DNA from: Pseudomonas maumuensis
GTDB taxonomy: Bacteria > Pseudomonadota > Gammaproteobacteria > Pseudomonadales > Pseudomonadaceae
DNA: 64,000 bases
NCBI RefSeq assembly: GCF_019139675.1
Contig: NZ_CP077077.1
Span: forward strand, 248,001-312,000
Reading direction: 5' to 3'
The translations under genes were made by a program, and so were the position numbers. Position 1 is the stretch's first letter. Each line of letters opens with the position of its first letter. The notes under the pieces are model-generated. The model ran no database searches, was not told the DNA's origin, and worked only from the letters and a program-made list of their open reading frames with translations. Shown here piece by piece: positions 26,925 through 36,172 of the stretch.

Positions 26925-27407
26925 TTACTGTCCGGCGCTCGCCTGCTTGGTACCCTTGAGCCATTTGCTTTCCAGGTCAGCCAGGCGGCCATCGTCCTTG
27001 ATCCGTTGCAGGGCATTGTTCACAGCCGTCTCGAAGGCTGGATTGTCCTTCAGGTACGGAATCACCAGTTTCTGGCTGGCCAGGGCCCGAATGGTGTCGA
27101 GTTGGTCGCTCGGTTCGACGTATTGCTTGTTGAAGGCCATGTCGAACTTGCCGCTCTCCACCCCAGGCAGCACCTCTTCGGCTGCGGTCTCGACGAACTC
27201 GGCCCGCACATCCAGCTCCTTTGCCAGGGCCTGGCCCAACTCGATTTCGAAACCGGTCAGGTGTTCGTCTTCCTTGAACGCATAAGGTGGTGAATCGCCC
27301 AGCACGGCAATACGCAGTTCGCCACGGTCGTTGATTTCGTCGATCAGTTCGGCCTGGGCCAGTGGGCTGAACAATACCGCCAACAGAATGCCAATGGTCA
27401 AACGCAT
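26925..27407 (-). CDS. Half-size amino-acid-binding (PBPb) periplasmic protein
   Basis: A 160-residue exported protein (signal ending LAQA-EL). The first lobe of an amino-acid-type solute-binding protein is intact (RGELRIAVLGDSPPYAFKED..LTGFEIELGQALAKEL, then KFDMAFNKQ). The sequence then jumps to the last helices (NPAFETAVNNALQRIKDDGRLADLESKWL). About 100 residues of lobe 2 are absent compared with the usual 250 or more. The frame is clean, with no sign of recent decay. It cannot close around a ligand in the usual way; a sensing or scaffold role is possible. No permease genes are nearby. Confidence 0.78.
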   Translation of the reverse strand: MRLTIGILLAVLFSPLAQAELIDEINDRGELRIAVLGDSPPYAFKEDEHLTGFEIELGQALAKELDVRAEFVETAAEEVLPGVESGKFDMAFNKQYVEPSDQLDTIRALASQKLVIPYLKDNPAFETAVNNALQRIKDDGRLADLESKWLKGTKQASAGQ

Positions 27408-27634
27408 GAGTGCCCCTTTCTTGTTCGGCAGGTGAATGTCATTCGCCGAGGCTTTCTTTTCTGCCGCGGTCGAACGCAGCCTATGACCGTGTAGCTGCGT
27501 TAATGTTTACGCCGGCCTGAAATATTTCTGCCCCTGTTTTTGAACCTCTGCCGGGCTGGTTGGACTATGGTGAAGTACCGCTGTGCTTCGTTTAAGTGAT
27601 AGCGGTCAATTGAAGTGAATCACAGGAGAAGTGA

Positions 27635-28111
27635 ATGAAAAGCCTATTTTCGCGTGCTGCCGTCGCCGGTCTGCTGATGGGGGCGTCGGTGTTCGCCAGT
27701 GCCGCGGATGCGCTGAAGAGCCAGCAGCCACCGGAAGGCGCCAAGGTCTTCATCGTTTCCCCCGCCGACGGGGCCACGGTCGACAAGACCTTCACCGTCA
27801 AGTTCGGTATCGAGGGTATGGGCCTCAAGCCCGCGGGTGACCAGACCCCGCACACCGGGCATCACCATCTGTTGGTTGATGTGGACAAGGCGCCGGTCGC
27901 CGACATGCCGTTGCCGACCAGCCTGATGCCGGAGAACAACGCCCCCCTGCCGGCCGGCCCGCAAGTGCTGCACTTCGGCAAGGCGCAGACCGAGGCGACC
28001 ATCACCCTGACGCCGGGCAAGCACACCCTGCAGCTGGTGCTGGGCGACAAGTACCACGTGCCGTTCAAACCGAGCGTCGAATCGCAGAAGATCACCGTCA
28101 ACGTCAAATGA
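27635..28111 (+). CDS. DUF4399 domain protein, exported
   Basis: A 158-residue protein with a signal peptide ending FASA-AD. The DUF4399 core is visible as VFIVSPADGATVDKTFTVKF, then QTPHTGHHHLLVDVD and LGDKYHVPFKPSVESQKITV. The HTGHHH motif could bind a metal ion, but the function of the family is unknown. CAGGAG precedes the ATG. A bidirectional terminator follows. The 227-base gap upstream holds no gene. Confidence 0.85.
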   Translation: MKSLFSRAAVAGLLMGASVFASAADALKSQQPPEGAKVFIVSPADGATVDKTFTVKFGIEGMGLKPAGDQTPHTGHHHLLVDVDKAPVADMPLPTSLMPENNAPLPAGPQVLHFGKAQTEATITLTPGKHTLQLVLGDKYHVPFKPSVESQKITVNVK

Positions 28112-28142
28112 CGCTTGCTCTTTGAGACGCGCAACAACGAAA

Positions 28143-28167
28143 AAGGGAGGCCACCAGGGCCTCCCTT
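28143..28167. terminator. Bidirectional terminator between DUF4399 gene and serA
   Basis: AAGGGAGGCC (28143-28152) and GGCCTCCCTT (28158-28167) with a 5-base loop, flanked by an A run on the left and T-rich DNA on the right. It serves both convergent genes. Confidence 0.8.
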
Positions 28168-28186
28168 CTTCATGCAGCCGGCAAAC

Positions 28187-29416
28187 TTAGAACAGTACGC
28201 GCGAGCGAATAGTGCCCTTCACATGCTGCAGTTTCTCCTGGGCCAGATCGGAGTACTCGGCATCGACGTCGATGACCACGTAACCCACTTTCTCATCGGT
28301 CTGCAGGAACTGACCGGAGATGTTGATACCGTTCTCGGCGAACACTTTGTTGATTTCGCTGAGCACGCCCGGGATGTTTTCGTGGATGTGCAGCAGGCGG
28401 TGCTTGCCCGGGTGCGCCGGCAGGGCGACTTCCGGGAAGTTGACCGACGACACCGAGGTACCGTTGTCGCTGTACTTGACCAGCTTCTCGGCCACTTCCA
28501 GGCCGATGTTGGCCTGGGCTTCGGCGGTGGAACCACCGATGTGCGGGGTCAGGATCACGTTGTCCAGGCCACGCAGCGGGCTTTCGAACTCTTCGTCGTT
28601 GGAGCGCGGCTCTACCGGGAACACGTCGATGGCGGCGCCGATCAGGTGCTTGTCCTTGATCGCGGCGGCCAGGTGATCCAGCTCGACCACGGTGCCACGG
28701 GCGGCGTTGATCAGGATGGCGCCCTTCTTCATCGCGCGGATTTCCTTCTCGCCGATCATCCACTGGGTGGATGGCAGCTCAGGCACGTGCAGCGAGACGA
28801 TGTCGGCCAGGCCCAGCAGTTCGTTCAGGCTGGTCACCTGGGTGGCGTTGCCCAGCGGCAGCTTGGTCAGCGGGTCGTAGAAGTAGACCTGCATGCCCAG
28901 GCCCTCGGCCAGCACCGACAGCTGGGTGCCGATCGAGCCGTAGCCGACGATGCCCAGTTTCTTGCCGCGGATCTCGAAGGAGTTGGCCGCGCTCTTGATC
29001 CAGCCACCGCGGTGGCAGGAGGCGTTCTTCTCGGGGATGCCGCGCAGCAACAGGATGGCTTCGGCCAGCACCAGCTCGGCTACCGAACGGGTGTTGGAGT
29101 ACGGTGCGTTGAACACCGCGATGCCGCGGTTGCGCGCTGCGCTCAGGTCGACCTGGTTGGTGCCGATGCAGAAACAGCCGACCGCGACCAGTTTCTTCGC
29201 ACAGTCGAAGACCTCTTCGGTCAGCTGGGTGCGCGAGCGGATGCCGATGAAGTGGGCATCGGCGATCTTTTCCTTCAGCTCTGCATCCGGCAGCGAGCCA
29301 GTGAGGTACTCGATGTTGCTGTACCCGGCAGCCTTGAGGATATCCACCGCATTCTGGTGGACGCCTTCAAGAAGAAGGAACCTGATCTTGCTCTTGTCGA
29401 GAGAAGTCTTGCTCAT
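28187..29416 (-). CDS. serA: D-3-phosphoglycerate dehydrogenase
   Basis: A 409-residue NAD-dependent enzyme that oxidises 3-phosphoglycerate in the first step of serine synthesis. The NAD fold LGIVGYGSIGTQLSVLAEGL, the catalytic Arg region INAARGTVVELD, and the Glu/His part LTPHIGGSTAEAQ are present. A C-terminal ACT domain (about residues 335-409) allows serine feedback. The enzyme also makes D-2-hydroxyglutarate, which the divergent neighbour removes. Length is normal. Confidence 0.96.
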   Translation of the reverse strand: MSKTSLDKSKIRFLLLEGVHQNAVDILKAAGYSNIEYLTGSLPDAELKEKIADAHFIGIRSRTQLTEEVFDCAKKLVAVGCFCIGTNQVDLSAARNRGIAVFNAPYSNTRSVAELVLAEAILLLRGIPEKNASCHRGGWIKSAANSFEIRGKKLGIVGYGSIGTQLSVLAEGLGMQVYFYDPLTKLPLGNATQVTSLNELLGLADIVSLHVPELPSTQWMIGEKEIRAMKKGAILINAARGTVVELDHLAAAIKDKHLIGAAIDVFPVEPRSNDEEFESPLRGLDNVILTPHIGGSTAEAQANIGLEVAEKLVKYSDNGTSVSSVNFPEVALPAHPGKHRLLHIHENIPGVLSEINKVFAENGINISGQFLQTDEKVGYVVIDVDAEYSDLAQEKLQHVKGTIRSRVLF

Positions 29417-29586
29417 CTGCGTAAACCTGTATCCCGGAGAAAAATGGCGAGGGGGGTGAAGCGGCGCGGCGTCGGCCTTAGCACGAACAGCGGGAGGGCT
29501 ATGCTAGCATACGCGACACAATCTGAGCCCATCCCGACAGGTGAAGCGTGCTCAGGGTGACTATGAATAAGGCGAGAGTTCCAGCG

Positions 29587-30984
29587 ATGACCCAGTCCGT
29601 GGTAATTGATGAACTGATGACCCTGGTCGACCCTGGCAAGGTCCTCACCGACCCAGCCTCGCTCGACGCCTACGGCAAGGACTGGACCAAGCACTACCCG
29701 CCTGCGCCCAGCGCGATCGTCTTCCCCAAAACCATCGATCAAGTCCAGGCCATCGTGCGCTGGGCCAACCGGCACAAGGTCGCCTTGGTGCCATCGGGCG
29801 GGCGTACGGGATTGTCGGGCGCTGCCGTGGCCGCCCATGGCGAGGTGGTGGTCGCCTTCGACTACATGAACCAGATCCTGGCCTTCAATGAGTTCGATCG
29901 AACCGTCGTGTGCCAGCCGGGCGTGGTAACCCGCCAGCTTCAGCAGTTCGCCGAGGATCAGGGGCTGTACTATCCGGTGGACTTCGCCTCTTCAGGCTCC
30001 AGCCAGATCGGCGGCAATATCGGCACCAATGCCGGCGGGATCAAGGTGATTCGCTACGGCATGACCCGCAACTGGGTGGCCGGGCTGAAGGTGGTCACCG
30101 GCAAGGGCGAGCTGCTCGAGCTGAACAAGGACCTGATCAAGAACGCCACCGGCTACGACCTGCGCCAACTGTTCATCGGCGCCGAAGGTACCCTGGGGTT
30201 TGTGGTGGAGGCGACCATGCGCCTGGACCGTGCGCCGCGCAACCTCACGGCGATGGTGCTGGGCACGCCTGACTTCGACGCGATCATGCCAGTGCTGCAC
30301 GCCTTCCAGGGCAAGCTCGACCTCACCGCATTCGAGTTCTTTTCCGACAAGGGCCTGGCCAAGATCCTCGCCCGGGGCGACGTGCCCGCACCATTCGCAA
30401 CCGACTGCCCGTTCTATGCCCTGCTGGAGTTCGAAGCCAGCACCGACGAGGTGGCCAACGAGGCGCTCGCCACCTTCGAGCACTGCGTCGAGCAGGGCTG
30501 GGTGCTGGACGGAGTGATGAGCCAGAGCGACACCCAGCTGAAGAACCTGTGGAAGCTGCGCGAGTACCTGTCCGAGACCATCTCCCACTGGACGCCGTAC
30601 AAGAACGATATCTCTGTCACTGTCTCGAAAGTGCCGGCGTTCCTGCGCGACATCGACGCCATCGTCGGTGAGCATTATCCCGACTACGAGGTGGTCTGGT
30701 ACGGCCATATCGGCGACGGCAACCTGCACCTGAACATCCTCAAGCCCGACCATATGAGCAAGGATGACTTCTTCGCCTCCTGCGCCAAGGTCAACAAGTG
30801 GGTGTTCGAGATCGTCGAGCGTTACAACGGCTCGATCTCCGCCGAGCACGGCGTGGGCATGACCAAGCGCGATTACCTGGGCTACAGCCGCTCAGCGGAA
30901 GAAATCGCCTGCATGAAGGCGATCAAGGCGGTGTTCGACCCGAACGGCATCATGAATCCGGGTAAGATCTTCGCTCCCGAATAA
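29587..30984 (+). CDS. FAD-linked D-2-hydroxyglutarate dehydrogenase
   Basis: A 465-residue flavoprotein of the VAO/GlcD family. PSGGRTGLSGAAVAAHGEVV and GGNIGTNAGGIKVIRYGMT bind FAD. The C-terminal GHIGDGNLHLNIL and SAEHGVGMTKRDYLG hold the metal and active-site residues. Divergent pairing with serA is a known Pseudomonas arrangement in which this enzyme returns D-2-hydroxyglutarate to 2-oxoglutarate, pulling the SerA reaction. The ATG at 29587 is chosen because conserved sequence begins there; in-frame ATG codons at 29548 and 29563 are possible. Confidence 0.88.
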   Translation: MTQSVVIDELMTLVDPGKVLTDPASLDAYGKDWTKHYPPAPSAIVFPKTIDQVQAIVRWANRHKVALVPSGGRTGLSGAAVAAHGEVVVAFDYMNQILAFNEFDRTVVCQPGVVTRQLQQFAEDQGLYYPVDFASSGSSQIGGNIGTNAGGIKVIRYGMTRNWVAGLKVVTGKGELLELNKDLIKNATGYDLRQLFIGAEGTLGFVVEATMRLDRAPRNLTAMVLGTPDFDAIMPVLHAFQGKLDLTAFEFFSDKGLAKILARGDVPAPFATDCPFYALLEFEASTDEVANEALATFEHCVEQGWVLDGVMSQSDTQLKNLWKLREYLSETISHWTPYKNDISVTVSKVPAFLRDIDAIVGEHYPDYEVVWYGHIGDGNLHLNILKPDHMSKDDFFASCAKVNKWVFEIVERYNGSISAEHGVGMTKRDYLGYSRSAEEIACMKAIKAVFDPNGIMNPGKIFAPE

Positions 30985-31008
30985 AAGCAGTGTTCACAGG
31001 AGTCGGCC

Positions 31009-31674
31009 ATGAGTTACCAGCACCAGTACGTAGACGGCACGCGCATCCACTTCCCGCTGGGCAAGGTGGTGTGCATCGGCCGCAACTACGCCGAGCATGC
31101 CAAGGAACTGGACAACCCCATCCCCAGCGAGCCGCTGCTGTTCATCAAGCCCGGCAGTTGCGTGGTGCCCCTGGAAGGTGGCTTCAAGATTCCGACCGAG
31201 CGTGGCTCGGTGCATTACGAGGCGGAAATCGCGGTGTTGCTGGGCAAGCCGTTGTCGACCAAACCGACCGAGGAAGAAGTGCTCGACGCCATTTCCGGCT
31301 ATGCCCCGGCCTTGGACCTAACCCTGCGCGACCTGCAGAGCAAGCTGAAGGAAAAAGGCCTGCCGTGGGAGCTGTGCAAAAGCTTCGACGGTGCTTGCGT
31401 GCTGCCGCCGTTCGTCTCGGCAGGGGCCGTCGAGGATCTGAAAGATATCGGTATTCGCCTGACCATCAACGGCGAAGTGCGCCAGGACGGCAACAGCGCC
31501 ATGATGCTCAACCCCATCGTGCCGATGATCCAGCATATGGCTGCGTGCTTCTCGTTGCAGGCAGGTGATGTGATCCTCACCGGCACCCCGGCGGGTGTAG
31601 GACCGTTCGCGGTCGGCGACGAGTTGGTACTGGAGTTGCCAGGCCTCAGCCGGTTCGAAAGCCAGGTACTCTGA
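31009..31674 (+). CDS. Fumarylacetoacetate hydrolase family protein (YcgM-like)
   Basis: A 221-residue metal-dependent hydrolase or decarboxylase. VVCIGRNYAEHAKELDNPIP, PLLFIKPGSCVV and HYEAEIAVLLG are FAH-fold hallmarks; the two acidic residues in YEAE should hold Mg. LTGTPAGVGPFAVGDEL closes the domain. Bacterial relatives act as oxaloacetate decarboxylases or acylpyruvases. AGGAG precedes the ATG. It follows the D-2-hydroxyglutarate dehydrogenase gene by 24 bases, so the two probably share a transcript. Confidence 0.88.
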   Translation: MSYQHQYVDGTRIHFPLGKVVCIGRNYAEHAKELDNPIPSEPLLFIKPGSCVVPLEGGFKIPTERGSVHYEAEIAVLLGKPLSTKPTEEEVLDAISGYAPALDLTLRDLQSKLKEKGLPWELCKSFDGACVLPPFVSAGAVEDLKDIGIRLTINGEVRQDGNSAMMLNPIVPMIQHMAACFSLQAGDVILTGTPAGVGPFAVGDELVLELPGLSRFESQVL

Positions 31675-31778
31675 CCCGAAGGTTCGCGCCTTTCCTCAAG
31701 AATGCAGCCGCGTTTACCGTTTTTTCACACCCTTTGCGGATAATGCGCGAACCTACGCTCACCCTCCAGGACCCTTGC

Positions 31779-32699
31779 ATGCCTTCTCCTTCCAGCGCCT
31801 CCGTGTCCACCAAGCGCCCTTTCTACCGGCGCTGGTCCTTCGGCCTGGCTGCAGCAGCGGTTATCGGCTATGGCGTGGTATCGGCCATGCACTGGGACGA
31901 CCGTGGCCTGCTGTGGATAAAGGAAGGCTTCGAAAGCCAGGCCGAGCGTCAGGAAAGCATCTGGCTGCCTAGCTACGTGGTCGACATCGATGCCAAACCA
32001 TTGCCCGGGATGGAGCGCGACGAGGCGTCGGACTTGGCGTTCAACCCGCACACCCGCTCGTTGTTCGCAGTCATGGGCAAGCATCCGTTTCTGGTCGAGC
32101 TCACCCTCGATGGCGACGTGTTGCGCAAGATCCCCCTGGTGGGTTGGTCCAATCCGGAAGGTGTCGCGGTGCTCGAGGATGGCCAGATTGCCATCGTCGA
32201 CGAGCGCAACCATGACCTGACACTGGTCAAGGTGGATGCCGCCACCACCTCGCTGAACCGTGCCGACTACCAGCCCCATGATCTGGGTGAAACGGAGGAT
32301 GGCAACAAGGGCTTCGAGGCTGTTGCCTGGGACTTGATGCGCCAGCGCCTGATCATTGGCGCTGAACGACCGCCCAAGATGTATATCTGGAACACCGATG
32401 GGCGGAGCCCGCTCAAGGGCGAGAAACAGCCGTTGCCCAGCGAGGAACTGGATTTGCGCAACCTGTCCGCGCTGGGTATCGACCCGCGCACCGGGCATCT
32501 GCTGGCATTGTCGGCAGACTCCAACATGCTGCTCGAGCTTGACGAAAAGGGTGAGCAGGTCAGCTTCATGACCCTGCTGGGCGGCTTCAATGGTTTGGCT
32601 GACACCATTCCCCGGGCCGAAGGTGTGGCAATGGACGACCAGGGCAACCTGTACATGGTCAGCGAACCGAATCTGTTCTATCGCTTCAAAAAGAACTGA
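31779..32699 (+). CDS. SdiA-regulated domain protein (YjiK-like), first of tandem pair
   Basis: A 306-residue protein with a membrane anchor near residues 19-39 and a periplasmic beta-propeller domain. SDLAFNPHTRSLFAVMGKHP, NKGFEAVAWD and RAEGVAMDDQGNLYMVSEPN are the repeated blade motifs. Function unknown; the name comes from SdiA regulation of a relative. The ATG at 31779 follows an AGGA; a longer in-frame start lacks one. A related gene lies 86 bases downstream. Confidence 0.82.
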   Translation: MPSPSSASVSTKRPFYRRWSFGLAAAAVIGYGVVSAMHWDDRGLLWIKEGFESQAERQESIWLPSYVVDIDAKPLPGMERDEASDLAFNPHTRSLFAVMGKHPFLVELTLDGDVLRKIPLVGWSNPEGVAVLEDGQIAIVDERNHDLTLVKVDAATTSLNRADYQPHDLGETEDGNKGFEAVAWDLMRQRLIIGAERPPKMYIWNTDGRSPLKGEKQPLPSEELDLRNLSALGIDPRTGHLLALSADSNMLLELDEKGEQVSFMTLLGGFNGLADTIPRAEGVAMDDQGNLYMVSEPNLFYRFKKN

Positions 32700-32785
32700 C
32701 CGATCAGCCATTTCTGATGATGGCATTAAGCTTTGCTTCAGTTGATAGTGGTTAGCTACGCGCTCCTATTGCCGAGTCCGCCCGC

Positions 32786-33685
32786 ATGCGCCGCCACATT
32801 CGCCTGATCTTCGTCTTCTTCGTGTTTGTCTGCCTGCTCATACTGGGGGCTGCCGGGCATGAGTTCCGCTTGTTCGAACGGGGCTGGTTCAACCTCAAGA
32901 CTTGGTGGCAGCCGGCTGAGCAGAGCATCGGCCTGGATCGTTATCAGGTGGTGCTCGAGGCCAGGCCTATCGAGGGGCTGGACGACGACATCTCGGCGCT
33001 GACCTACGACCCCGACCGCAAGAGCCTGTTCACCGTTACCAATGCCAAGTCCGAACTGATCGAGCTGTCGCTGGATGGCCGTATCCTGCGCCGTGTCCCG
33101 CTGACCGGCTTCGGCGACCCCGAGGCGGTGGAGTACGTCGGGCCCAACAGCTACGTGATCACCGATGAGCGCCAGCAGCGGCTGATCCGCGTACGCCTGG
33201 ACGATGACACCCTGTTCCTCGATGCCGCCGACGCCGAGCAGTTGTCCCTGGGCATTGGCCTGAACGGCAACAAGGGCTTCGAGGGTCTGGCCTACGACTC
33301 GGCGGGCAAGCGCCTGTTCGTGGCCAAGGAGCGGGACCCGATGATGATCTACGAGGTGCATGGCTTCCCCCACGAAAACCCCGGCAAGCCCTATGCCGTG
33401 CATGTGGTGCAGGATCGCAAGCGTGACCGGCGGTTGTTCGTGCGCGATCTGTCGAGCCTGCAGTTCGACGAGCGCAGTGGGCACCTGCTGGCGCTGTCCG
33501 ACGAGTCGCGGCTGGTGCTGGAGCTCGATGTGAAGGGGCGGCCGCTGAGTACCTTGTCATTGCGCAAGGGGTTCCAGGGGTTGAAGCAGACCGTGCCGCA
33601 GGCGGAGGGGATCGCGATGGACGACGCCGGGACCATCTACCTGGTCAGCGAGCCGAACCTGTTCTATGTGTTCAAGCAGCCTTGA
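32786..33685 (+). CDS. SdiA-regulated domain protein, second of tandem pair
   Basis: A 299-residue paralogue of the gene just upstream. One membrane segment at residues 5-25 anchors a periplasmic beta-propeller. Shared motifs are ISALTYDPDRKSLFTVTN, NGNKGFEGLAYD and AEGIAMDDAGTIYLVSEPNLFY. The two have diverged strongly outside these motifs, so the duplication is old. Function unknown. A REP follows. Confidence 0.82.
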   Translation: MRRHIRLIFVFFVFVCLLILGAAGHEFRLFERGWFNLKTWWQPAEQSIGLDRYQVVLEARPIEGLDDDISALTYDPDRKSLFTVTNAKSELIELSLDGRILRRVPLTGFGDPEAVEYVGPNSYVITDERQQRLIRVRLDDDTLFLDAADAEQLSLGIGLNGNKGFEGLAYDSAGKRLFVAKERDPMMIYEVHGFPHENPGKPYAVHVVQDRKRDRRLFVRDLSSLQFDERSGHLLALSDESRLVLELDVKGRPLSTLSLRKGFQGLKQTVPQAEGIAMDDAGTIYLVSEPNLFYVFKQP

Positions 33686-33717
33686 TGGGATGAGGATGGC
33701 ACCGGCTTCGCCGGTGT

Positions 33718-33765
33718 TCGCTGGCAAGCCAGCTCCCACAGGGTAGGGAGCTGGCTTGCCAGCGA
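33718..33765. repeat. REP-type inverted repeat, GCTGGC form
   Basis: Perfect 20-bp arms 33718-33737 and 33746-33765, preceded by a small hairpin ACCGGCTTCGCCGGT (33701-33715). It separates convergent genes. Confidence 0.87.
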
Positions 33766-33790
33766 TTCGAGGGCGCAGCCTCGCTGGCGA

Positions 33791-34465
33791 CTACTCGGCC
33801 TTCAGGCTCTTCACGCCCTCGGCGGTCCCCAGCAGCAGCACATCCGCCGGCCGCGCCGCGAACAGGCCATTGGTGACCACGCCGACGATGGCGTTGATCT
33901 GCGCTTCGAGTTCCACCGGGTTGGTGATCTGCAGGTTATGCACATCGAGGATGACGTTGCCGTTGTCGGTCACCACACCTTCGCGATAGACCGGGTCGCC
34001 GCCCAGCTTGACCAGCTGGCGCGCCACGTGGCTGCGGGCCATCGGGATGACCTCGACCGGCAGCGGGAAGGCGCCCAGCACCGGCACCAGCTTGCTCGCG
34101 TCGGCGATGCAGATGAAGGTCTTGGCCACTGCCGCGACGATCTTCTCGCGGGTCAGGGCCGCGCCACCGCCCTTGATCAGGTTGAGGTGGGCATCGCTCT
34201 CGTCGGCGCCGTCCACGTAGAACTCCAGCTCGCTGACGCTGTTCAGCTCGTACACCGGGATGCCATGGCCCTTCAGGCGCTGGGCGGTGGCCTCGGAGCT
34301 GGCGACGGCGCCGTCGAAGGCGGTCTTGTGCTGGGCCAGGGCGTCGATGAAGAAGTTGGCGGTCGAGCCGGTGCCGACGCCGACGACGCTTTTTTCATCC
34401 AGCTTGGGCAGGATGAGGTCGACGGCGGCCTGGGCGACGGCCTGTTTGAGTTGGTCCTGGGTCAT
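33791..34465 (-). CDS. rpiA: Ribose-5-phosphate isomerase A
   Basis: A 224-residue cytoplasmic enzyme that interconverts ribose 5-phosphate and ribulose 5-phosphate. [31 protein letters not shown], the acidic YVDGADESD and [14 protein letters not shown] are the canonical active-site motifs. Full length. It diverges from ilvA, an arrangement conserved in Pseudomonas. Confidence 0.96.
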   Translation of the reverse strand: MTQDQLKQAVAQAAVDLILPKLDEKSVVGVGTGSTANFFIDALAQHKTAFDGAVASSEATAQRLKGHGIPVYELNSVSELEFYVDGADESDAHLNLIKGGGAALTREKIVAAVAKTFICIADASKLVPVLGAFPLPVEVIPMARSHVARQLVKLGGDPVYREGVVTDNGNVILDVHNLQITNPVELEAQINAIVGVVTNGLFAARPADVLLLGTAEGVKSLKAE

Positions 34466-34599
34466 GCGGGCTCCGGGAGGGGCAGGGCGGATATCGAAAG
34501 TTGCCTAGTATAACGGCTCCCGCGGCGTTGCTGTGGTCGTCCGACGTGGCGCTGCGGTAGACTCCCAGCCCTTGTCCCGCGGCCCAGTGATGCTTTCCG

Positions 34600-36114
34600 A
34601 TGCTCGAACAGTACGTCAAGAAGATCCTCACCTCGCGCGTCTACGACGTTGCTGTCGAAACCCCGCTGCACACTGCCGGGCAACTGAGCAAGCGCCTGGG
34701 CAACACTGTGCTGCTCAAGCGCGAAGACCTGCAGCCGGTGTTCTCGTTCAAGATCCGCGGGGCCTACAACAAGCTGGCGCAACTGAGCGCCGAGGAGCTG
34801 GCCCGTGGCGTGGTCACCGCCTCGGCTGGCAACCATGCCCAGGGCCTGGCCCTGGCTGCGCGGGAGCTGGGTATCAAGGCGACCATCGTCATGCCCAAGA
34901 CCACGCCGGAGATCAAGATCGAAGGTGTGCGCTCGCGCGGCGGCAAGGTGGTGCTGCACGGCGATTCCTTCCCCGAGGCGCTGGCCTACTCGCTGAAGCT
35001 GGTGGAGGAGAAGGGCTTCGTCTACATCCACCCCTACGATGATCCGCACACCATTGCCGGGCAAGGCACGGTGGCCATGGAAATCCTGCGCCAGCACCCC
35101 GGGCAGTTGGACGCGATCTTCGTGCCGGTCGGCGGCGGCGGCCTGATCGCCGGCATCGCTGCCTACGTGAAGTATCTGCGCCCGGAAATCAAGGTGATCG
35201 GCGTCGAACCGGACGATTCCAACTGCTTGCAAGCTGCCATGGCGGCCGGTGAGCGCGTGGTGCTGCCGCAGGTGGGGCTGTTCGCCGATGGCGTGGCGGT
35301 GGCGCAGATCGGCCAGCACACCTTCGATATCTGCCGTCATCATGTCGATGAGGTGATCACCGTCAGTACCGATGAGATCTGCGCGGCAATCAAGGACATC
35401 TACGACGATACCCGTTCGATCACCGAACCTGCCGGTGCCTTGGGCGTGGCGGGCATCAAGCGGTATGTCGAACTCAAAGGTGTGAGCGGGCAGACCCTGG
35501 TGGCCATCGACTCCGGCGCCAACGTCAACTTCGACCGCCTGCGGCATGTGGCCGAGCGCGCCGAGCTGGGCGAGAAGCGCGAGGCGATCATCGCCGTGAC
35601 CATCCCCGAGCGCCCTGGCAGTTTCAAGGCCTTCTGCGAGGCCATTGGCAAACGCCAGATCACCGAATTCAACTACCGCAAGCACACCTCGGACGAGGCG
35701 CACATTTTCGTCGGTGTGCAGACCCACCCGGAAACCGATCCGCGTGCGGCCTTGGTGCAACATCTGACGGAACAAGGTTTTCCGGTCACTGATCTGACCG
35801 ACAACGAACTGGCCAAGCTGCATATCCGCCACATGGTGGGTGGCCACTCAGCCGGCGCCAGCGACGAAATGGTGCTGCGCTTCGAGTTTCCGGAGCGGCC
35901 TGGTGCCCTGTTCAATTTCCTCAACAAGCTGGGCGGGCGCTGGAACATCTCGATGTTCCACTACCGCAACCACGGCGCCGCCGACGGGCGCGTGGTCGCG
36001 GGCCTGCAGGTGCCGGAGGAAGAGCGTCACCTGGTGCCGGCAGCCCTGGCCAAGATCGGCTATCCATACTGGGACGAGACCGAGAACCCGGCTTACCGGC
36101 TATTCTTGGGCTGA
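34600..36114 (+). CDS. ilvA: Threonine ammonia-lyase, biosynthetic
   Basis: A 504-residue PLP enzyme that makes 2-oxobutyrate from threonine for isoleucine synthesis. The PLP lysine is in VFSFKIRGAYNKL; SAGNHAQGLALAA and the Gly loop PVGGGGLIAGIAAYVK bind the cofactor phosphate. Two C-terminal ACT-like regulatory domains start near residues 325 and 420 (ERPGSFKAFCEAIG and ERPGALFNFLNKLG), the mark of the isoleucine-inhibited form. Length is normal. Confidence 0.95.
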   Translation: MLEQYVKKILTSRVYDVAVETPLHTAGQLSKRLGNTVLLKREDLQPVFSFKIRGAYNKLAQLSAEELARGVVTASAGNHAQGLALAARELGIKATIVMPKTTPEIKIEGVRSRGGKVVLHGDSFPEALAYSLKLVEEKGFVYIHPYDDPHTIAGQGTVAMEILRQHPGQLDAIFVPVGGGGLIAGIAAYVKYLRPEIKVIGVEPDDSNCLQAAMAAGERVVLPQVGLFADGVAVAQIGQHTFDICRHHVDEVITVSTDEICAAIKDIYDDTRSITEPAGALGVAGIKRYVELKGVSGQTLVAIDSGANVNFDRLRHVAERAELGEKREAIIAVTIPERPGSFKAFCEAIGKRQITEFNYRKHTSDEAHIFVGVQTHPETDPRAALVQHLTEQGFPVTDLTDNELAKLHIRHMVGGHSAGASDEMVLRFEFPERPGALFNFLNKLGGRWNISMFHYRNHGAADGRVVAGLQVPEEERHLVPAALAKIGYPYWDETENPAYRLFLG

Positions 36115-36172
36115 ACCAGCCTCCCCACGATGAGGCCATTAGCGAAAAAGCCCGCTGAAGGATGATTTTCAT

